This document shows positions 18,948-28,030 of a DNA stretch of 52,778 nt, piece after piece (position 1 is the first letter of the stretch; each line of letters starts with the position of its first letter). This stretch comes from Rhodothermaceae bacterium (GTDB taxonomy: Bacteria; Bacteroidota; Rhodothermia; Rhodothermales; Bin80): assembly GCA_009841335.1 (NCBI GenBank), contig VXLY01000008.1, forward strand, positions 1 through 52,778. Reading direction: 5' to 3'. Position numbers and translations under genes: made by a program. Under the pieces are notes generated by a model. The model was not told the DNA's origin. It saw only the letters and a program-made list of their open reading frames with translations, and ran no database searches.

Positions 18948-19307
18948 TCAGGAGTCGCGCATGCGCTCCTTGATACGAGCAGCCTTGCCACGCAATGTGC
19001 GCAGATAGTACAGTTTCGCACGACGCACTTTTCCGCGCCGCTTGACTTCTACGCGCGCAATCCGCGGAGAGTGGAACGGGAATATGCGCTCGACCCCTAT
19101 ACCACCGGAAATTTTCCTGACGGTAAACGTCCTGTTGGCACCTCCCCCGCGAATGGAAATTACCGTACCCTGAAAAATCTGTATGCGCTCCTTCTCACCT
19201 TCAATCACACGCAAGTGTACAGCTATTGTATCCCCCGGTTCGAAGTCCGGTAGCGGAGTTTCGCGTAACTGGGTGGCTTCCACAATTTTCAATAAATTTT
19301 TAGCCAT
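18948..19307 (-). CDS. rplS: 50S ribosomal protein L19
   Basis: 119 residues from ATG 19307 ([16 protein letters not shown]). Large-subunit protein at the 30S-50S interface. Typical elements are [47 protein letters not shown] and [20 protein letters not shown]. The frame remains open for 83 codons upstream through trmD, but that part is out-of-frame trmD sequence. Last ribosomal gene of the ffh-rpsP-rimM-trmD-rplS block. Confidence 0.97.
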   Translation of the reverse strand: MAKNLLKIVEATQLRETPLPDFEPGDTIAVHLRVIEGEKERIQIFQGTVISIRGGGANRTFTVRKISGGIGVERIFPFHSPRIARVEVKRRGKVRRAKLYYLRTLRGKAARIKERMRDS

Positions 19308-19326
19308 TGTTCTAAGGGTGTAACCT

Positions 19327-20013
19327 TCACGTTTTTTCTCGCGCGACGTATTGCTGCCAGAGATCCGGGCGCCGCTCCCGGGTACGCTGTTGTCGAACCT
19401 CCTCACGCCACTCAGCAATGCTGCTGTGATTCCCGCTGCAAAGAACCTCCGGAACCTCAAGTCCACGAAATGACGCCGGACGTGTATAAGTCGGAGCACC
19501 AAGCAATCCATCCTGAAACGAATCTTCAAGCGCGGACTGGGTGTCTCCAAGTACACCTGGAATCAACCGGGCTACAGCATCGGCCACCAGAAGTGCAGGT
19601 AGCTCGCCGCCACTGAGTACATAATCACCGACTGACACCTCACGTGTCACCAACACTTCACGTACACGGTGATCTATCCCCTTGTAGTGCCCGGCAAGTA
19701 GTACGATATGCTTCTTCAATGATAAAGTATTGGCCAACGCTTGCGTAAGAGGTTCACCGTCCGGGCTCAGATAGATGACTTCGTCGGGCGAACCACCGAG
19801 TGCTTCAATGCAGGCGAAAATCGGCTCGGGTTTGAGTACCATACCCGCTCCACCTCCATAGGGATAGTCATCAATCTGTTTGTGATGTCCCTCTGCATAT
19901 GTCCCTAGGTCGTGCACATGCAATGCGATCTTATCTTTCGCCCGACGAAGAACAGTTAAATCCACTGCTCTTTCGACCTGTTCTGGCAATGCTGTTAGAA
20001 TATCAAAGCGCAT
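19327..20013 (-). CDS. trmD: tRNA (guanine-N1)-methyltransferase TrmD
   Basis: 228 residues. Makes m1G37 next to the anticodon of several tRNAs, preventing frameshifts. SPOUT trefoil-knot features: [34 protein letters not shown] and [20 protein letters not shown], then [18 protein letters not shown] before the C-terminal domain. It lies 11 bp after rimM and 19 bp before rplS, the conserved bacterial order. Confidence 0.97.
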   Translation of the reverse strand: MRFDILTALPEQVERAVDLTVLRRAKDKIALHVHDLGTYAEGHHKQIDDYPYGGGAGMVLKPEPIFACIEALGGSPDEVIYLSPDGEPLTQALANTLSLKKHIVLLAGHYKGIDHRVREVLVTREVSVGDYVLSGGELPALLVADAVARLIPGVLGDTQSALEDSFQDGLLGAPTYTRPASFRGLEVPEVLCSGNHSSIAEWREEVRQQRTRERRPDLWQQYVAREKT

Positions 20014-20024
20014 GCCTACTCACC

Positions 20025-20564
20025 TCAATCCAGTAAACCGTTTATCGGCCGAATGACGATTCGCCCAATTTTGACATCCGTAGACATCACAAACTCCGGC
20101 ACAGCCGGAATAAGTGCATCCTGTTTCCCGGAACGCTCAACTACATATATATCATAGCTCGGCGTATCCAATATATCTTTCAGCCTTCCGACTGGTGTAC
20201 CATCGTCCGTTACAACTGCTGCACCAACAAGATCATGCAGGAAAAACTCTCCCGGCTGCAAAGGCGGCAAGTCATCCAGTTGTGCAAACACCGGAAGCTT
20301 CCCGAGGGCCTGCAAATCGTTCACTGTATTTATTCCTGAAAATCGCATCAGGGCTGTTATGCCACGCTTGGATGTTTGTAACCGGGCGCTCTCCACCTTG
20401 TACGGACGTGCCGTCTGCGGTGTTAGGCCAATCCATAATCGCTTAAGATTAAGTAACCGATTTGGGTCATCAGATTCAGGTACAACCTTACACTCACCCT
20501 TAAGCCCGTGAGCCTTGACGATTTGTCCGACTGTCAACAAGTTTTCCCACGAGGACGAATCCAT
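20025..20564 (-). CDS. rimM: Ribosome maturation factor RimM
   Basis: 179 residues from ATG 20564 (a TTG one codon upstream is also in frame). Assists maturation of the 16S rRNA 3' domain and binds S19. N-terminal RimM barrel: VGQIVKAHGLKGECKVVPES. C-terminal PRC barrel: FFLHDLVGAAVVTDDGTPVG and DALIPAVPEFVMSTD. Sits between rpsP and trmD as usual. Confidence 0.95.
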   Translation of the reverse strand: MDSSSWENLLTVGQIVKAHGLKGECKVVPESDDPNRLLNLKRLWIGLTPQTARPYKVESARLQTSKRGITALMRFSGINTVNDLQALGKLPVFAQLDDLPPLQPGEFFLHDLVGAAVVTDDGTPVGRLKDILDTPSYDIYVVERSGKQDALIPAVPEFVMSTDVKIGRIVIRPINGLLD

Positions 20565-20588
20565 CAAACGGTCGTCAGTACCACCTGA

Positions 20589-21122
20589 CTAGGCCTCTTC
20601 GGCTTCTTCCGTCTCTTGAGCAGCTTGCCGGGCTTCCTCTTCCTGGCGAGCTTTTTCTTTTGCGGCAGCTTTCTCGGCTGCAGCTTTTTTTCGCTTTTTA
20701 ATCAATTCTTCCTCCTTCTTCGCCGCGGCCTCAGTTTCTACGACAAGTGCCTTCTGACGCCGGTCAGCCGGAGTCGTTTTTGCCGTGGCGACCAACCTGT
20801 CCTCCCGGTGCTGCCGATGCGCATCAACGGCTTCGGTGATTACTTCCGGTTCGATTCCCTTGCGTTCCAGATGTAATCCCAACAGCACTCCCCGCCGACT
20901 CAGAAGATTACGGACGGTATCGGTCGGTTGGGCACCGACCTCAAGCCAGTACTTTATACGATCTTCTCTTAGCTCAACGCGTGAGGGCTCCTCCTGAGGA
21001 TAGTATCGTCCCAGGTCCTCTATGAATTTGCCATCTCGCGGTGCACGCGAGTCGGCGGCCACTAAGGCCCAAATTGGTTTTTTCTTGCGCCCCATACGGC
21101 GCAATCTGATTTTAACTGCCAC
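20589..21122 (-). CDS. rpsP: 30S ribosomal protein S16 with long charged C-terminal tail
   Basis: 177 residues against about 80-100 for E. coli-type S16. The core (about 1-95) is typical: [51 protein letters not shown]. The remaining 80 or so residues are Lys/Ala/Glu-rich, with [20 protein letters not shown] and an acidic end, [13 protein letters not shown]. Comparable extensions are known in S16 of Bacteroidota. The stretch is in frame with no sign of a missed stop, so it is taken as part of the protein. Confidence 0.96.
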   Translation of the reverse strand: MAVKIRLRRMGRKKKPIWALVAADSRAPRDGKFIEDLGRYYPQEEPSRVELREDRIKYWLEVGAQPTDTVRNLLSRRGVLLGLHLERKGIEPEVITEAVDAHRQHREDRLVATAKTTPADRRQKALVVETEAAAKKEEELIKKRKKAAAEKAAAKEKARQEEEARQAAQETEEAEEA

Positions 21123-21147
21123 GCTCTTGGTTCTGGTTTATTGATTG

Positions 21148-22509
21148 TTAACGCATTGCCGTCTGCAGCAACGCGGATAAGTCTACTTTTTTACCTTTTT
21201 TGCCCACCGTTCGCTGCATGCGCTTCATGAGCTTTCTTAACTGCCTGAACTGGCGCAGGAGTTGATTAACATCCCTGACTGTCAAGCCACTCCCCTGGGC
21301 AATACGGCGCCTGCGACTACTGTCTATCGCGTCAGGATGCCTACGTTCCCAGGGTGTCATACTCTTAATCGCCGCTTCTACTTTCATGATCTCCCGCTCC
21401 TCCGCTTCCACATTCATTGATTGCTTCCCCATACCGGGAATCATCCCCGCGACCTCCGACAGCGATCCCATGGATCTGATTTTCTGGAGCTGCTGATAAT
21501 AGTCTTCCAAGTCGAAGGTCGCTTTCCGTATTTTCCGACGCAGCGTCTCGGCCTGGACCACATCGTATTGCTCCTGCGCCTTTTCAACGAGTGTTACCAC
21601 ATCACCCATCCCGAGGATGCGCCGTGCCATCCTGTCGGGGAAGAAGGGAAGTAACTGATCAAGCTTCTCCCCGGTTGAAGCAAACTTTATGGGCTTATTA
21701 ACGACTGACCGTACAGACAATGCCGCACCCCCACGGGCATCACCATCCAGCTTGGTCAGAACGACGCCGTCAAAATTTAGGCGATTATTGAATTCCTTCG
21801 CAGTATTGACAGCATCCTGCCCTGTCATACTGTCCACAACAAACAGGATCTCAGTGGGCTGGGAAAGGCGTTTAATTTCTTCTACTTCAGCCATCATGCG
21901 GGCATCCACATGCATACGACCCGCCGTATCAATGATCACGGTATCGCGCGCCTGCTTTCTGGCGTACGCAACAGCTTCCTGTGCTACGCGTGGAGCGTCC
22001 TGGACCACAGTACCATCATCCTCTTTAATGCTGTATACTGGTACATCAGCCTCTTCTCCAAGCCGATTCAGTTGATCCACAGCTGCCGGTCTATATACAT
22101 CAGCTGCCGCCAGCATCGGTACACGTCCCTTGGACTTGAGGTGCAGGGCAAGTTTTGCGCTGAATGTCGTCTTACCTGATCCTTGGAGACCTGCAATCAG
22201 TATAACTGCCGGAGGATTGCTTCCCAGGTCAATTTCAGCGGCATCTCCTCCCAGAAGCTGGACAAGCTCGTCATAGACAATCTTGACGATCATCTGCCCG
22301 GGTTCCACCGAGCGTAGAACCCGTTCACCGAGTGCCTTCTCCTGGACGCTGTTGGCAAAGGTGCGGGCAATCTGGTAGTTCACGTCCGCTTCCAGAAGAG
22401 CACGGCGTATGCCACGCATAGACTCAGCGACATTGGCCTCGGTAATACGACCTCTGCCGGTAAGATCCTTAATAACCCCTTCTAACCGTTGGGAGAGATT
22501 CTCAAACAT
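21148..22509 (-). CDS. ffh: Signal recognition particle protein Ffh
   Basis: 453 residues. GTPase that binds the SRP RNA and signal sequences and docks with FtsY. N domain about 1-90; G domain with GLQGSGKTT at 107-115, DTAGRM near 190, and TKLDGDARGG near 250; Met-containing M domain about 310-445, with SMGSLSEVAGMIPGMGK and GSGLTVRDVNQLLRQF. First gene of the leftward block. It has about 150 bp to the divergently transcribed cyclo-ligase gene, where the shared promoter region must lie. Confidence 0.98.
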   Translation of the reverse strand: MFENLSQRLEGVIKDLTGRGRITEANVAESMRGIRRALLEADVNYQIARTFANSVQEKALGERVLRSVEPGQMIVKIVYDELVQLLGGDAAEIDLGSNPPAVILIAGLQGSGKTTFSAKLALHLKSKGRVPMLAAADVYRPAAVDQLNRLGEEADVPVYSIKEDDGTVVQDAPRVAQEAVAYARKQARDTVIIDTAGRMHVDARMMAEVEEIKRLSQPTEILFVVDSMTGQDAVNTAKEFNNRLNFDGVVLTKLDGDARGGAALSVRSVVNKPIKFASTGEKLDQLLPFFPDRMARRILGMGDVVTLVEKAQEQYDVVQAETLRRKIRKATFDLEDYYQQLQKIRSMGSLSEVAGMIPGMGKQSMNVEAEEREIMKVEAAIKSMTPWERRHPDAIDSSRRRRIAQGSGLTVRDVNQLLRQFRQLRKLMKRMQRTVGKKGKKVDLSALLQTAMR

Positions 22510-22657
22510 GAACGTTTTCTAGCACTGAAAACTGGATTGCGCCGCAAATCTGCGGAAAACAGCGCATGTAAACGACTTTATCGCGCACATGATCATTATA
22601 AGCCCACTTATATGCTTGCTTTCCTCATATTTTCCCTTGATCAGCATCAATTAATTG

Positions 22658-23239
22658 ATGGTACCCAGTAAATCCGCACTGCGTAGCCGCTGTCGCGCTG
22701 CTAGACAAAGCCTGACAGAGGAAGAATACCAGTCTGAATGCCGGCAGATTGTCGCACGAGCAGCATCTCTACCCCAGTTACTGGAAGCACGAACTATACT
22801 GTCGTACTGGCCAAAGATTGAAGCGCGTGAAATCGATATCCGCCCTCTCAATTGCTGGCTGCGCGCACGAGGATATACAGTACTGTTACCCATCGTTGAA
22901 CCCAACTCGAAGCACCCTCGTATGCAATGGGGTAGCTTCGATCATGAACGCAGCTTTGTAGCAAACCGCTGGGATATATATGAGCCGGTAAGCCGCTCAA
23001 ATATTCCCCCAGAAGAAATTAATCTGGTCGTTGTTCCGGGCCTCGGGTTTGATCTCTCTGGACACCGGATTGGTTATGGTGGAGGATTCTATGATACACT
23101 GTTTGAGCACGTTGATTCGTTTAAGCTTGGCATGGTAATTGACGACTGTTTATTGGATCATCTCCCGGCTGATCCACACGATGTTCCCGTAAACTGTATA
23201 GTTACTGGCTCGAGGACACTTAAGCTCGACCAGCAATAA
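22658..23239 (+). CDS. 5-formyltetrahydrofolate cyclo-ligase
   Basis: 193 residues from ATG 22658 (a TTG one codon earlier is also in frame). Converts 5-formyl-THF to 5,10-methenyl-THF with ATP. N-terminal SKSALRSRCRAARQSL carries the basic ATP-binding residues, followed by ILSYWPKIEAREIDIRPL; the family signature GYGGGFYD is at 139-146, preceded by VVVPGLGFD. Its stop codon is directly followed by the ATG of the first PspC-domain gene (TAA-ATG), implying co-transcription. Confidence 0.94.
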   Translation: MVPSKSALRSRCRAARQSLTEEEYQSECRQIVARAASLPQLLEARTILSYWPKIEAREIDIRPLNCWLRARGYTVLLPIVEPNSKHPRMQWGSFDHERSFVANRWDIYEPVSRSNIPPEEINLVVVPGLGFDLSGHRIGYGGGFYDTLFEHVDSFKLGMVIDDCLLDHLPADPHDVPVNCIVTGSRTLKLDQQ

Positions 23240-23899
23240 ATGCGAACGAAGACAAAAAAGAAATTTGATCTCCAAGACCTTGAAGAAAAGTCCGGGTATG
23301 GAAGCCTGACTGAGTCGGAACTCGAGGAATTATTTTTTGAAGAAACTGCTCCAAAAACTGGCGGCTCCATTAACCTGCCAATCATAGCCGGTATCGGTCT
23401 GATCGGCGTGGTTTTTCTGAATATTCTGCAACAAATTGGGCTTCTGCCGGGAAGTGGGCTTCAGGAGGCCTTCATAGTGTTTCCGCTTTTCGGGATTCTG
23501 TTGGTCCTGCTATTCGGTCTGATGCCCGGAAAACGGAAAAGACGCCGAAAACGATGGGGTCGCGCGGTGAAGCAAAAACTAGATTCTCTACGGGAACAAC
23601 AAAAGCGTTCCGAAGAGGGAAAAGAAAAGCGCAGTACAGAAGGGAACGTGAAGACCGGCATCCCGCCACAATCGGATACAGCAAAGTCGTGGCTTCCGGC
23701 TAAATCGCGCGACAGAGTGATCGCTGGCGTATGTTCAGGGCTTGCCCCATATACAAATGCGGATGTTGGTACACTACGGCTGATTTTTGTCCTGAGCTTC
23801 CTCATTACTGGAGGTACCATCGCTACAATAGCATACATCGCCTTGGCAATACTAATGCCCCCGCCGGATGATGATGAAACAACAAGCACTGGGTCATAG
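23240..23899 (+). CDS. PspC-domain membrane protein (first of three)
   Basis: 219 residues. An acidic N-terminal segment with LTESELEELFFEETAP, two hydrophobic helices at about 50-94 (IIAGIGLIGVVFLNILQQIG and FPLFGILLVLLFGLM), a strongly basic linker (KRKRRRKRWGRAV), and a C-terminal PspC domain at about 151-210 (RDRVIAGVCSGLAPYTNADV, LRLIFVLSFLITGG, ALAILMPPPDDDE). PspC domains sit in the membrane and sense envelope stress or bind PspA in other bacteria; no pspA is seen here. It shares its whole layout with the third PspC gene downstream. Confidence 0.9.
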   Translation: MRTKTKKKFDLQDLEEKSGYGSLTESELEELFFEETAPKTGGSINLPIIAGIGLIGVVFLNILQQIGLLPGSGLQEAFIVFPLFGILLVLLFGLMPGKRKRRRKRWGRAVKQKLDSLREQQKRSEEGKEKRSTEGNVKTGIPPQSDTAKSWLPAKSRDRVIAGVCSGLAPYTNADVGTLRLIFVLSFLITGGTIATIAYIALAILMPPPDDDETTSTGS

Positions 23900-24211
23900 A
23901 TATGACTCGATTCTCTCATTCATTTCTCGCGCGGTATGTGACTTCCACCAACTTTGAGCAAATTGTCGCCCACGCGCACAATCTAGTATACATGACAAAT
24001 GTCAATCAGTGTATCGGTTGATCCCGTGAGCGTGAGCAAATCAGCTGCTACTACGGCCTGACCTAAGTAAAACAGATGTGCCGCCGAATATCCGATCTGA
24101 GGACACAGAAGCCAATAGTTGCAACCAAAATATTGCTTATGTCGTAACGCAATTTGGATGCCTTCAAACAAAACTGTTGCTGTACGCCCTTTCGACAGCC
24201 CACAAAAGACG
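23900..24211. other. Intergenic region between PspC genes, no clear gene
   Basis: 312 bp. A 39-codon ATG frame (23902-24021) follows the first PspC stop, and a leftward 62-codon frame from a TTG at 24171 reads partly protein-like, but neither has a motif or a credible start context. It may hold the promoter of the two downstream PspC genes. Confidence 0.35.
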
Positions 24212-24406
24212 ATGAGTTACAACCGTGGACGCCTAATTCGCTCGCAATCTAATAAAATGGTCGGAGGAGTCTTATCCGGCCTTGCAAGACACTATGGCCT
24301 AGACCTTACATGGCTTCGCATTGGGGTTGTGTTAGCAAGTTTTGTCACATTCGGTACAGTTGTTGTTTGCTATATTGTAGCGATGTTTCTCATGCCAACA
24401 GAGTAG
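24212..24406 (+). CDS. Minimal PspC-domain protein (second of three)
   Basis: 64 residues, little more than the PspC domain: a basic start (MSYNRGRLIRSQSNK), then MVGGVLSGLARHYGLDLTWL, the membrane helix IGVVLASFVTFGTVVVCYIV, and the family ending AMFLMPTE. ATG 24212 fits the usual short PspC length. The frame is open 31 codons further up but without family similarity. Its TAG overlaps the GTG start of the next gene by one base (24406), so the two are probably translationally coupled. Confidence 0.85.
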   Translation: MSYNRGRLIRSQSNKMVGGVLSGLARHYGLDLTWLRIGVVLASFVTFGTVVVCYIVAMFLMPTE

Positions 24407-24930
24407 TGACGACTAGATCCCACTTATCGGAACTGGAGCTGAGCACCCAGTCCAGTGATGCACTCGAAGAAATGTTCTTCGAGTCAGAGTCTCGCTCGGC
24501 GTCCAAGATCAACTGGCACCTTGTTGGGGGTGGTACACTCCTGATCGGAATTTTTCTCTATGTACTTTCGGAGATCGGTATACTTGGGAGTGGGTTCGTA
24601 GATGGGTTAGGCCGCATAATTCCCTTTGCGGCGATCTTTTTCATGGGCATTGCGGCAACCAGCGCCCTGCGCACGAAGCGGACACGCCGCGTACGTACCG
24701 TTTCCTCCAGACACCTCGTTCGACCACGCAAGAAACGTTGGTTATTTGGCGTCTGTCGTGGATTGGCGGAGCGCTTCGGGATGCCCGTGGGGATATTGCG
24801 ACTGCTTTTCTTAGCAACTGCCGTAGTTACCCCGCTTGTAGGGTTCGGAGGAATGGCGGCAGTAGCGTTGTACGTGATCTTGGCGCTTGCCGTACCTGGC
24901 GAGGAGAAGAACCGTAGGGGCTCATCCTGA
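24406..24930 (+). CDS. PspC-domain membrane protein (third of three)
   Basis: 174 residues from GTG 24406, which overlaps the previous stop codon. An open frame upstream of this point is only the other frame of the small PspC gene. Architecture copies the first PspC gene: acidic motif SSDALEEMFFESESR (compare SELEELFFEET), two hydrophobic helices (LVGGGTLLIGIFLYVLSEIG and IIPFAAIFFMGIAATSAL), a basic linker (RTKRTRRVRTVSS), then a PspC domain with KRWLFGVCRGLAERFGMPVG and VALYVILALAVPGEE. It is probably a duplicate of the first gene, with the minimal PspC gene now between them. Confidence 0.87.
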   Translation: MTTRSHLSELELSTQSSDALEEMFFESESRSASKINWHLVGGGTLLIGIFLYVLSEIGILGSGFVDGLGRIIPFAAIFFMGIAATSALRTKRTRRVRTVSSRHLVRPRKKRWLFGVCRGLAERFGMPVGILRLLFLATAVVTPLVGFGGMAAVALYVILALAVPGEEKNRRGSS

Positions 24931-25368
24931 GGAACGAACACTGCCTCCGTTTGAAAGAGCAGTGCGTGACTACCATTAGGCTGAATTCAGACCACTAGTG
25001 TCCGTATCCGATTTTCTGGGGCAAAGAGGTTTAAGGCGGCGTAGTTTCGTAGGGCTCAAACGTAGGTTGAATCCGTACTTCGGCCTACTTATCGTAGAAT
25101 TTGTTTCAGTGAAGGTTGCGCTTTGTATATGAAATGTGGATGCTGACTTGGATTGACGTCAAGGGTGGATTTCGGTATTCGGACTATTATGAAGGGAACT
25201 ATACACTTAGCTGTAACCTGATCAGGGACCCTCTTTGGGTGAATATGTTTCCCGCCTCATTTCCTCGGTCGAAAGCTGCTAGGCGCCGCTCGCATCTTGG
25301 AGCGTACTTAGGGCTCACGAATCTAATACGGGATGCACTATATTTGCTGAACCCCCTCAAGAACAAAC
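24931..25368. other. Intergenic region left of the DUF262 gene
   Basis: About 440 bp without a convincing gene. A 91-codon rightward frame (25116-25391) overlaps the DUF262 start in another frame and has no domain-like pattern, so it was not called. With the long gap on the other side, it marks the DUF262 gene as a separate insert. Confidence 0.45.
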
Positions 25369-27063
25369 ATGCTGAATACTCGCACGATTAACTATATGGA
25401 GTTGATTGGCAACGGTAAGTCACACGGCGTACCGCCATATCAACGAGATTACTCCTGGTCAGAAGAACAGTGGGAAGATCTGTGGAATGATATCGTTGGA
25501 CTAATGCCTGATCCAAAAGAACATCACTACATGGGGGCCCTTGTAATTCAGGAAAAAAGCGACCGAAAATTCTTGGTCATTGATGGTCAGCAGCGTCTAG
25601 CTACGTTAAGCCTTTTTGCGCTTGCCGTAATAAGCAAGTTGAACACTATGGCCAATCGGGGAATCGATCCTAACTCCAACCAAGAGCGCGCGCAACAGCT
25701 TCGCAACCGCTTCATTGGAGAAACAGATCCCGCATCGCTTACCGAAAGTACCCGCCTCCTGCTTAACAATACAGACAACGACTTTTACCAAGACTATTTG
25801 GTTCAGCTGAAGAAACCTCTTAACCCAAGAAGTCTCCCAAAGTCGAATAATCTGCTCTGGAAATGCTTCCTCTACTTTACACAACAACTGGACAAACTGG
25901 AGGATCTGGAAACTGATGGGGAAGCTGTGGCAGGCATCCTCTCCGAGACCACAGCGCGCCAACTGCTGTTTATTCTAATAACGGTGGATGACGAACTGAA
26001 TGCATATACTGTCTTTGAGACGCTCAACGCTCGAGGACTTGAACTTACAACATCGGATCTGCTCAAGAATTATCTGTTTTCACTGGTAAAAGTCCAAACC
26101 GACCTGGAAGCTCTTCAACGCCGGTGGGCAAGGCTAATTACAACCGTTGACCATAGGCGGTTTGCGGAATTTCTACGCTTCCACCTGCTTTGCGAACATA
26201 GCAAGGTGCGAAGCCAGCGACTTTTCAAGCTGGTACGGGGCAGTACAAGGTCACCAGAGGACGTTTTTACGCTTCTTGACGAACTAGAGAACAGAGCAGA
26301 ACTATTCGCGGCGGTATCAGACCCGCACCATAGTTATTGGATGGACTTACCCGATGCAAAACCGTATATCCGAGAACTTAGCCTATTTCGAGTACGTCAA
26401 ATATTGCCGCTTGTGTTCGCCGCGTGGGAGTTTTTTTCAAACGAGGATTTTGTACGAGTACTAAAACTCTTGAGCATCATTTCGTTTCGCTATAACGTGG
26501 TCAGCGGTCTTAATACCAACGTGCTTGAGCGTGTATACCCCAATGCGGCAAGAGCTGTAATGGCTGGAGAAGCAAAATCTCCGGCGGAGGTATTCCAACT
26601 CATTAAGTCAGTTTACGTAGATGACGAAAAAATGCGTCAAGACTTTTCACTCTTTGCAGTCAACCCCCGCGGTCGGAAGAAAAAATTGGTGAAATACATT
26701 CTATCACGTCTTGAAGAGGATGCCGGAAGACGTTCTTGTGATTTTGAAACAGACCCCGGAACAGTTGAACATATTCTGCCGGAAAATCCGGCGGAATCAT
26801 GGGATGAAACATTTCCACCGGGACTTCAAGAAACCTCAATGTATCGTCTCGGTAACCTGACTCTTCTCGAGTCATCCGCAAACAAAAAAATCAGCAACAC
26901 AACGTTTGACGAAAAATGTGAGGCGTACAAAAAAAGCACGTATGCACTCACCAAAGAAATCCCCGAGATCGCACCAGAGGAGTGGACGCCCGCACTCGTG
27001 AACAAACGACAGCAACAACTTGCGAGGAGGGCTGTGCATTTGTGGCGGTCAGACTTTGCCTAG
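25369..27063 (+). CDS. DUF262 + DUF1524 (GmrSD-like) protein, probable phage-defence nuclease
   Basis: 564 residues. The N-terminal DUF262 (GmrS/ParB-like) domain has YQRDYSW at about 24-30, WEDLWNDI, HYMGALVIQ and the nucleotide-binding DGQQRLATL at 72-80; then FETLNARGLELTTSDLLKNY. The C-terminal DUF1524 (GmrD, His-Me finger nuclease) domain has VEHILPENP near residue 466 and GNLTLLESSANKKISN near 495-510. GmrSD-type proteins are NTP-dependent type IV restriction enzymes that cut modified phage DNA; single-chain versions are common. That function is by family only. It stands alone, with no methyltransferase or second defence gene beside it and poorly coding DNA on both sides. Confidence 0.92.
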   Translation: MLNTRTINYMELIGNGKSHGVPPYQRDYSWSEEQWEDLWNDIVGLMPDPKEHHYMGALVIQEKSDRKFLVIDGQQRLATLSLFALAVISKLNTMANRGIDPNSNQERAQQLRNRFIGETDPASLTESTRLLLNNTDNDFYQDYLVQLKKPLNPRSLPKSNNLLWKCFLYFTQQLDKLEDLETDGEAVAGILSETTARQLLFILITVDDELNAYTVFETLNARGLELTTSDLLKNYLFSLVKVQTDLEALQRRWARLITTVDHRRFAEFLRFHLLCEHSKVRSQRLFKLVRGSTRSPEDVFTLLDELENRAELFAAVSDPHHSYWMDLPDAKPYIRELSLFRVRQILPLVFAAWEFFSNEDFVRVLKLLSIISFRYNVVSGLNTNVLERVYPNAARAVMAGEAKSPAEVFQLIKSVYVDDEKMRQDFSLFAVNPRGRKKKLVKYILSRLEEDAGRRSCDFETDPGTVEHILPENPAESWDETFPPGLQETSMYRLGNLTLLESSANKKISNTTFDEKCEAYKKSTYALTKEIPEIAPEEWTPALVNKRQQQLARRAVHLWRSDFA

Positions 27064-27223
27064 ATCGTAGCAAGTATATCCGAACGTATGGTTTCCAAGT
27101 AACGCGAAGAACCAAGAGGTCGGCACTGTGCTAATACTACGGATCAATGGCTATTGCTATTGACTCATCTTTCTCAGGCCCCCGAGAGGACATCTTTGCT
27201 GGATTGCGCGCGACGGGCTGTGG

Positions 27224-27574
27224 ATGTCTAGCGACAGCTGGACGACAAAGCCAGCGTCAACTGCCAAATATAGCCACAGCATGGGTTCACTATTTTTCAT
27301 GTCTGCTTTAGACTTGCTGGAATGGTTTACAGCTGAGCTTGAACTGCAACTTAAGTCATTGAGCCATGGTGGTGCGTTCATCTTTCCCAAGGAGGTTAGT
27401 TGTACCCCTGGGCTCAAAGGAAGATTAATCCCTGCACTTGCTTCAAGCGGGCGGACCTATTTCCACACTTCTAATATTGCAACAAATTATGGGCAAATGC
27501 ACCAGTTCCGTTTGATTAAAGTGAATGGTCGAATCTTGCTGACGCTGACGGTTTCGAAGTCCGAGCTAGCGTGA
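27224..27574 (+). CDS. Doubtful 116-codon reading frame, unknown
   Basis: From ATG 27224. The first 25 residues look unlike a protein start (Ser/Thr/Lys mixture). Residues about 28-60 could form an amphipathic helix (ALDLLEWFTAELELQLKSL), and the end reads KVNGRILLTLTV, a plausible strand. No family was recognised. It may be a remnant of a gene brought in with the DUF262 gene or chance coding. Included with low confidence because it is the only sizeable frame in almost 1 kb. Confidence 0.25.
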   Translation: MSSDSWTTKPASTAKYSHSMGSLFFMSALDLLEWFTAELELQLKSLSHGGAFIFPKEVSCTPGLKGRLIPALASSGRTYFHTSNIATNYGQMHQFRLIKVNGRILLTLTVSKSELA

Positions 27575-27617
27575 TTCACTGATGCATCAATCTCCATTGT
27601 TAGAGTATCGTAAAGTA

Positions 27618-27732
27618 GAGTCGAGGCAAGAGTCGAGGCAAGAGTCGAGGCAAGAGTCGAGGCAAGAGTAACAGCAAGAGTCACAGCAGGAGTCACAGCA
27701 GGAGTCACAGCAGGAGTCACAGCAAGAGTCGA
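27618..27732. repeat. 12-bp minisatellite, nine full units plus part of a tenth
   Basis: Tandem units of 12 bp: four copies of GAGTCGAGGCAA (27618-27665), one GAGTAACAGCAA (27666-27677), three GAGTCACAGCAG and one GAGTCACAGCAA (27678-27725), then GAGTCGA. The two sub-types are grouped, as expected for growth by slippage or unequal exchange. Because 12 is a multiple of three, every frame gives a four-residue repeat (leftward: TLAS, then TPAV), so short repetitive frames cross it; no gene is inferred. There are no spacers, so it is not a CRISPR array. Confidence 0.95.
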
Positions 27733-28030
27733 TCAACTGAGGGTCCTTAGTCTCCTAATGGACGGGCCACCGCCATGAAAAGTGTTGTCCGAAAGCTTAG
27801 GGTATAAGAGAATATTTGGTCGACTCAACAAAGTAATTCCTTGCAATTGAAAGACTGCAATGTCGACTACACACTCACCCCAATTCGGAGGCAATCGACC
27901 ACATCGTACTCCATTCCACCTACACTGTGGTTTTTTGACGGAATAAAACCGAGCCGGCCTACGTCTATCCTCCCGAGGTCACTATGAATATGTGCTGTCT
28001 CTGCACAACTAATTTTCCCAACAACATTAA

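Larger units (their letters stand above)
27064..28030. other. Long poorly coding region between DUF262 gene and outer-membrane barrel gene
   Basis: Nearly 1 kb. It contains one doubtful reading frame (27224-27574) and a 12-bp tandem repeat (27618-27732). Nothing else could be identified. The promoter of the outer-membrane protein gene should lie just before 28031. Confidence 0.5.

Noticed and set aside
19308..19556. N-terminal extension of L19 by 83 codons
   Set aside because: It is trmD read in another frame; L19 conservation starts at ATG 19307.
25116..25391. 91-codon rightward frame before the DUF262 gene
   Set aside because: No recognisable domain, overlaps the DUF262 start in another frame, and composition is not protein-like.
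27487..27720. Leftward 77-codon frame through the minisatellite (TPAV/TLAS repeats)
   Set aside because: Its N-terminal half is just the 12-bp repeat read as protein, and the rest is antisense to another doubtful frame.
27618..27732. Possible CRISPR array
   Set aside because: Repeat units are 12 bp and directly abutting, with no spacers and no cas genes nearby.
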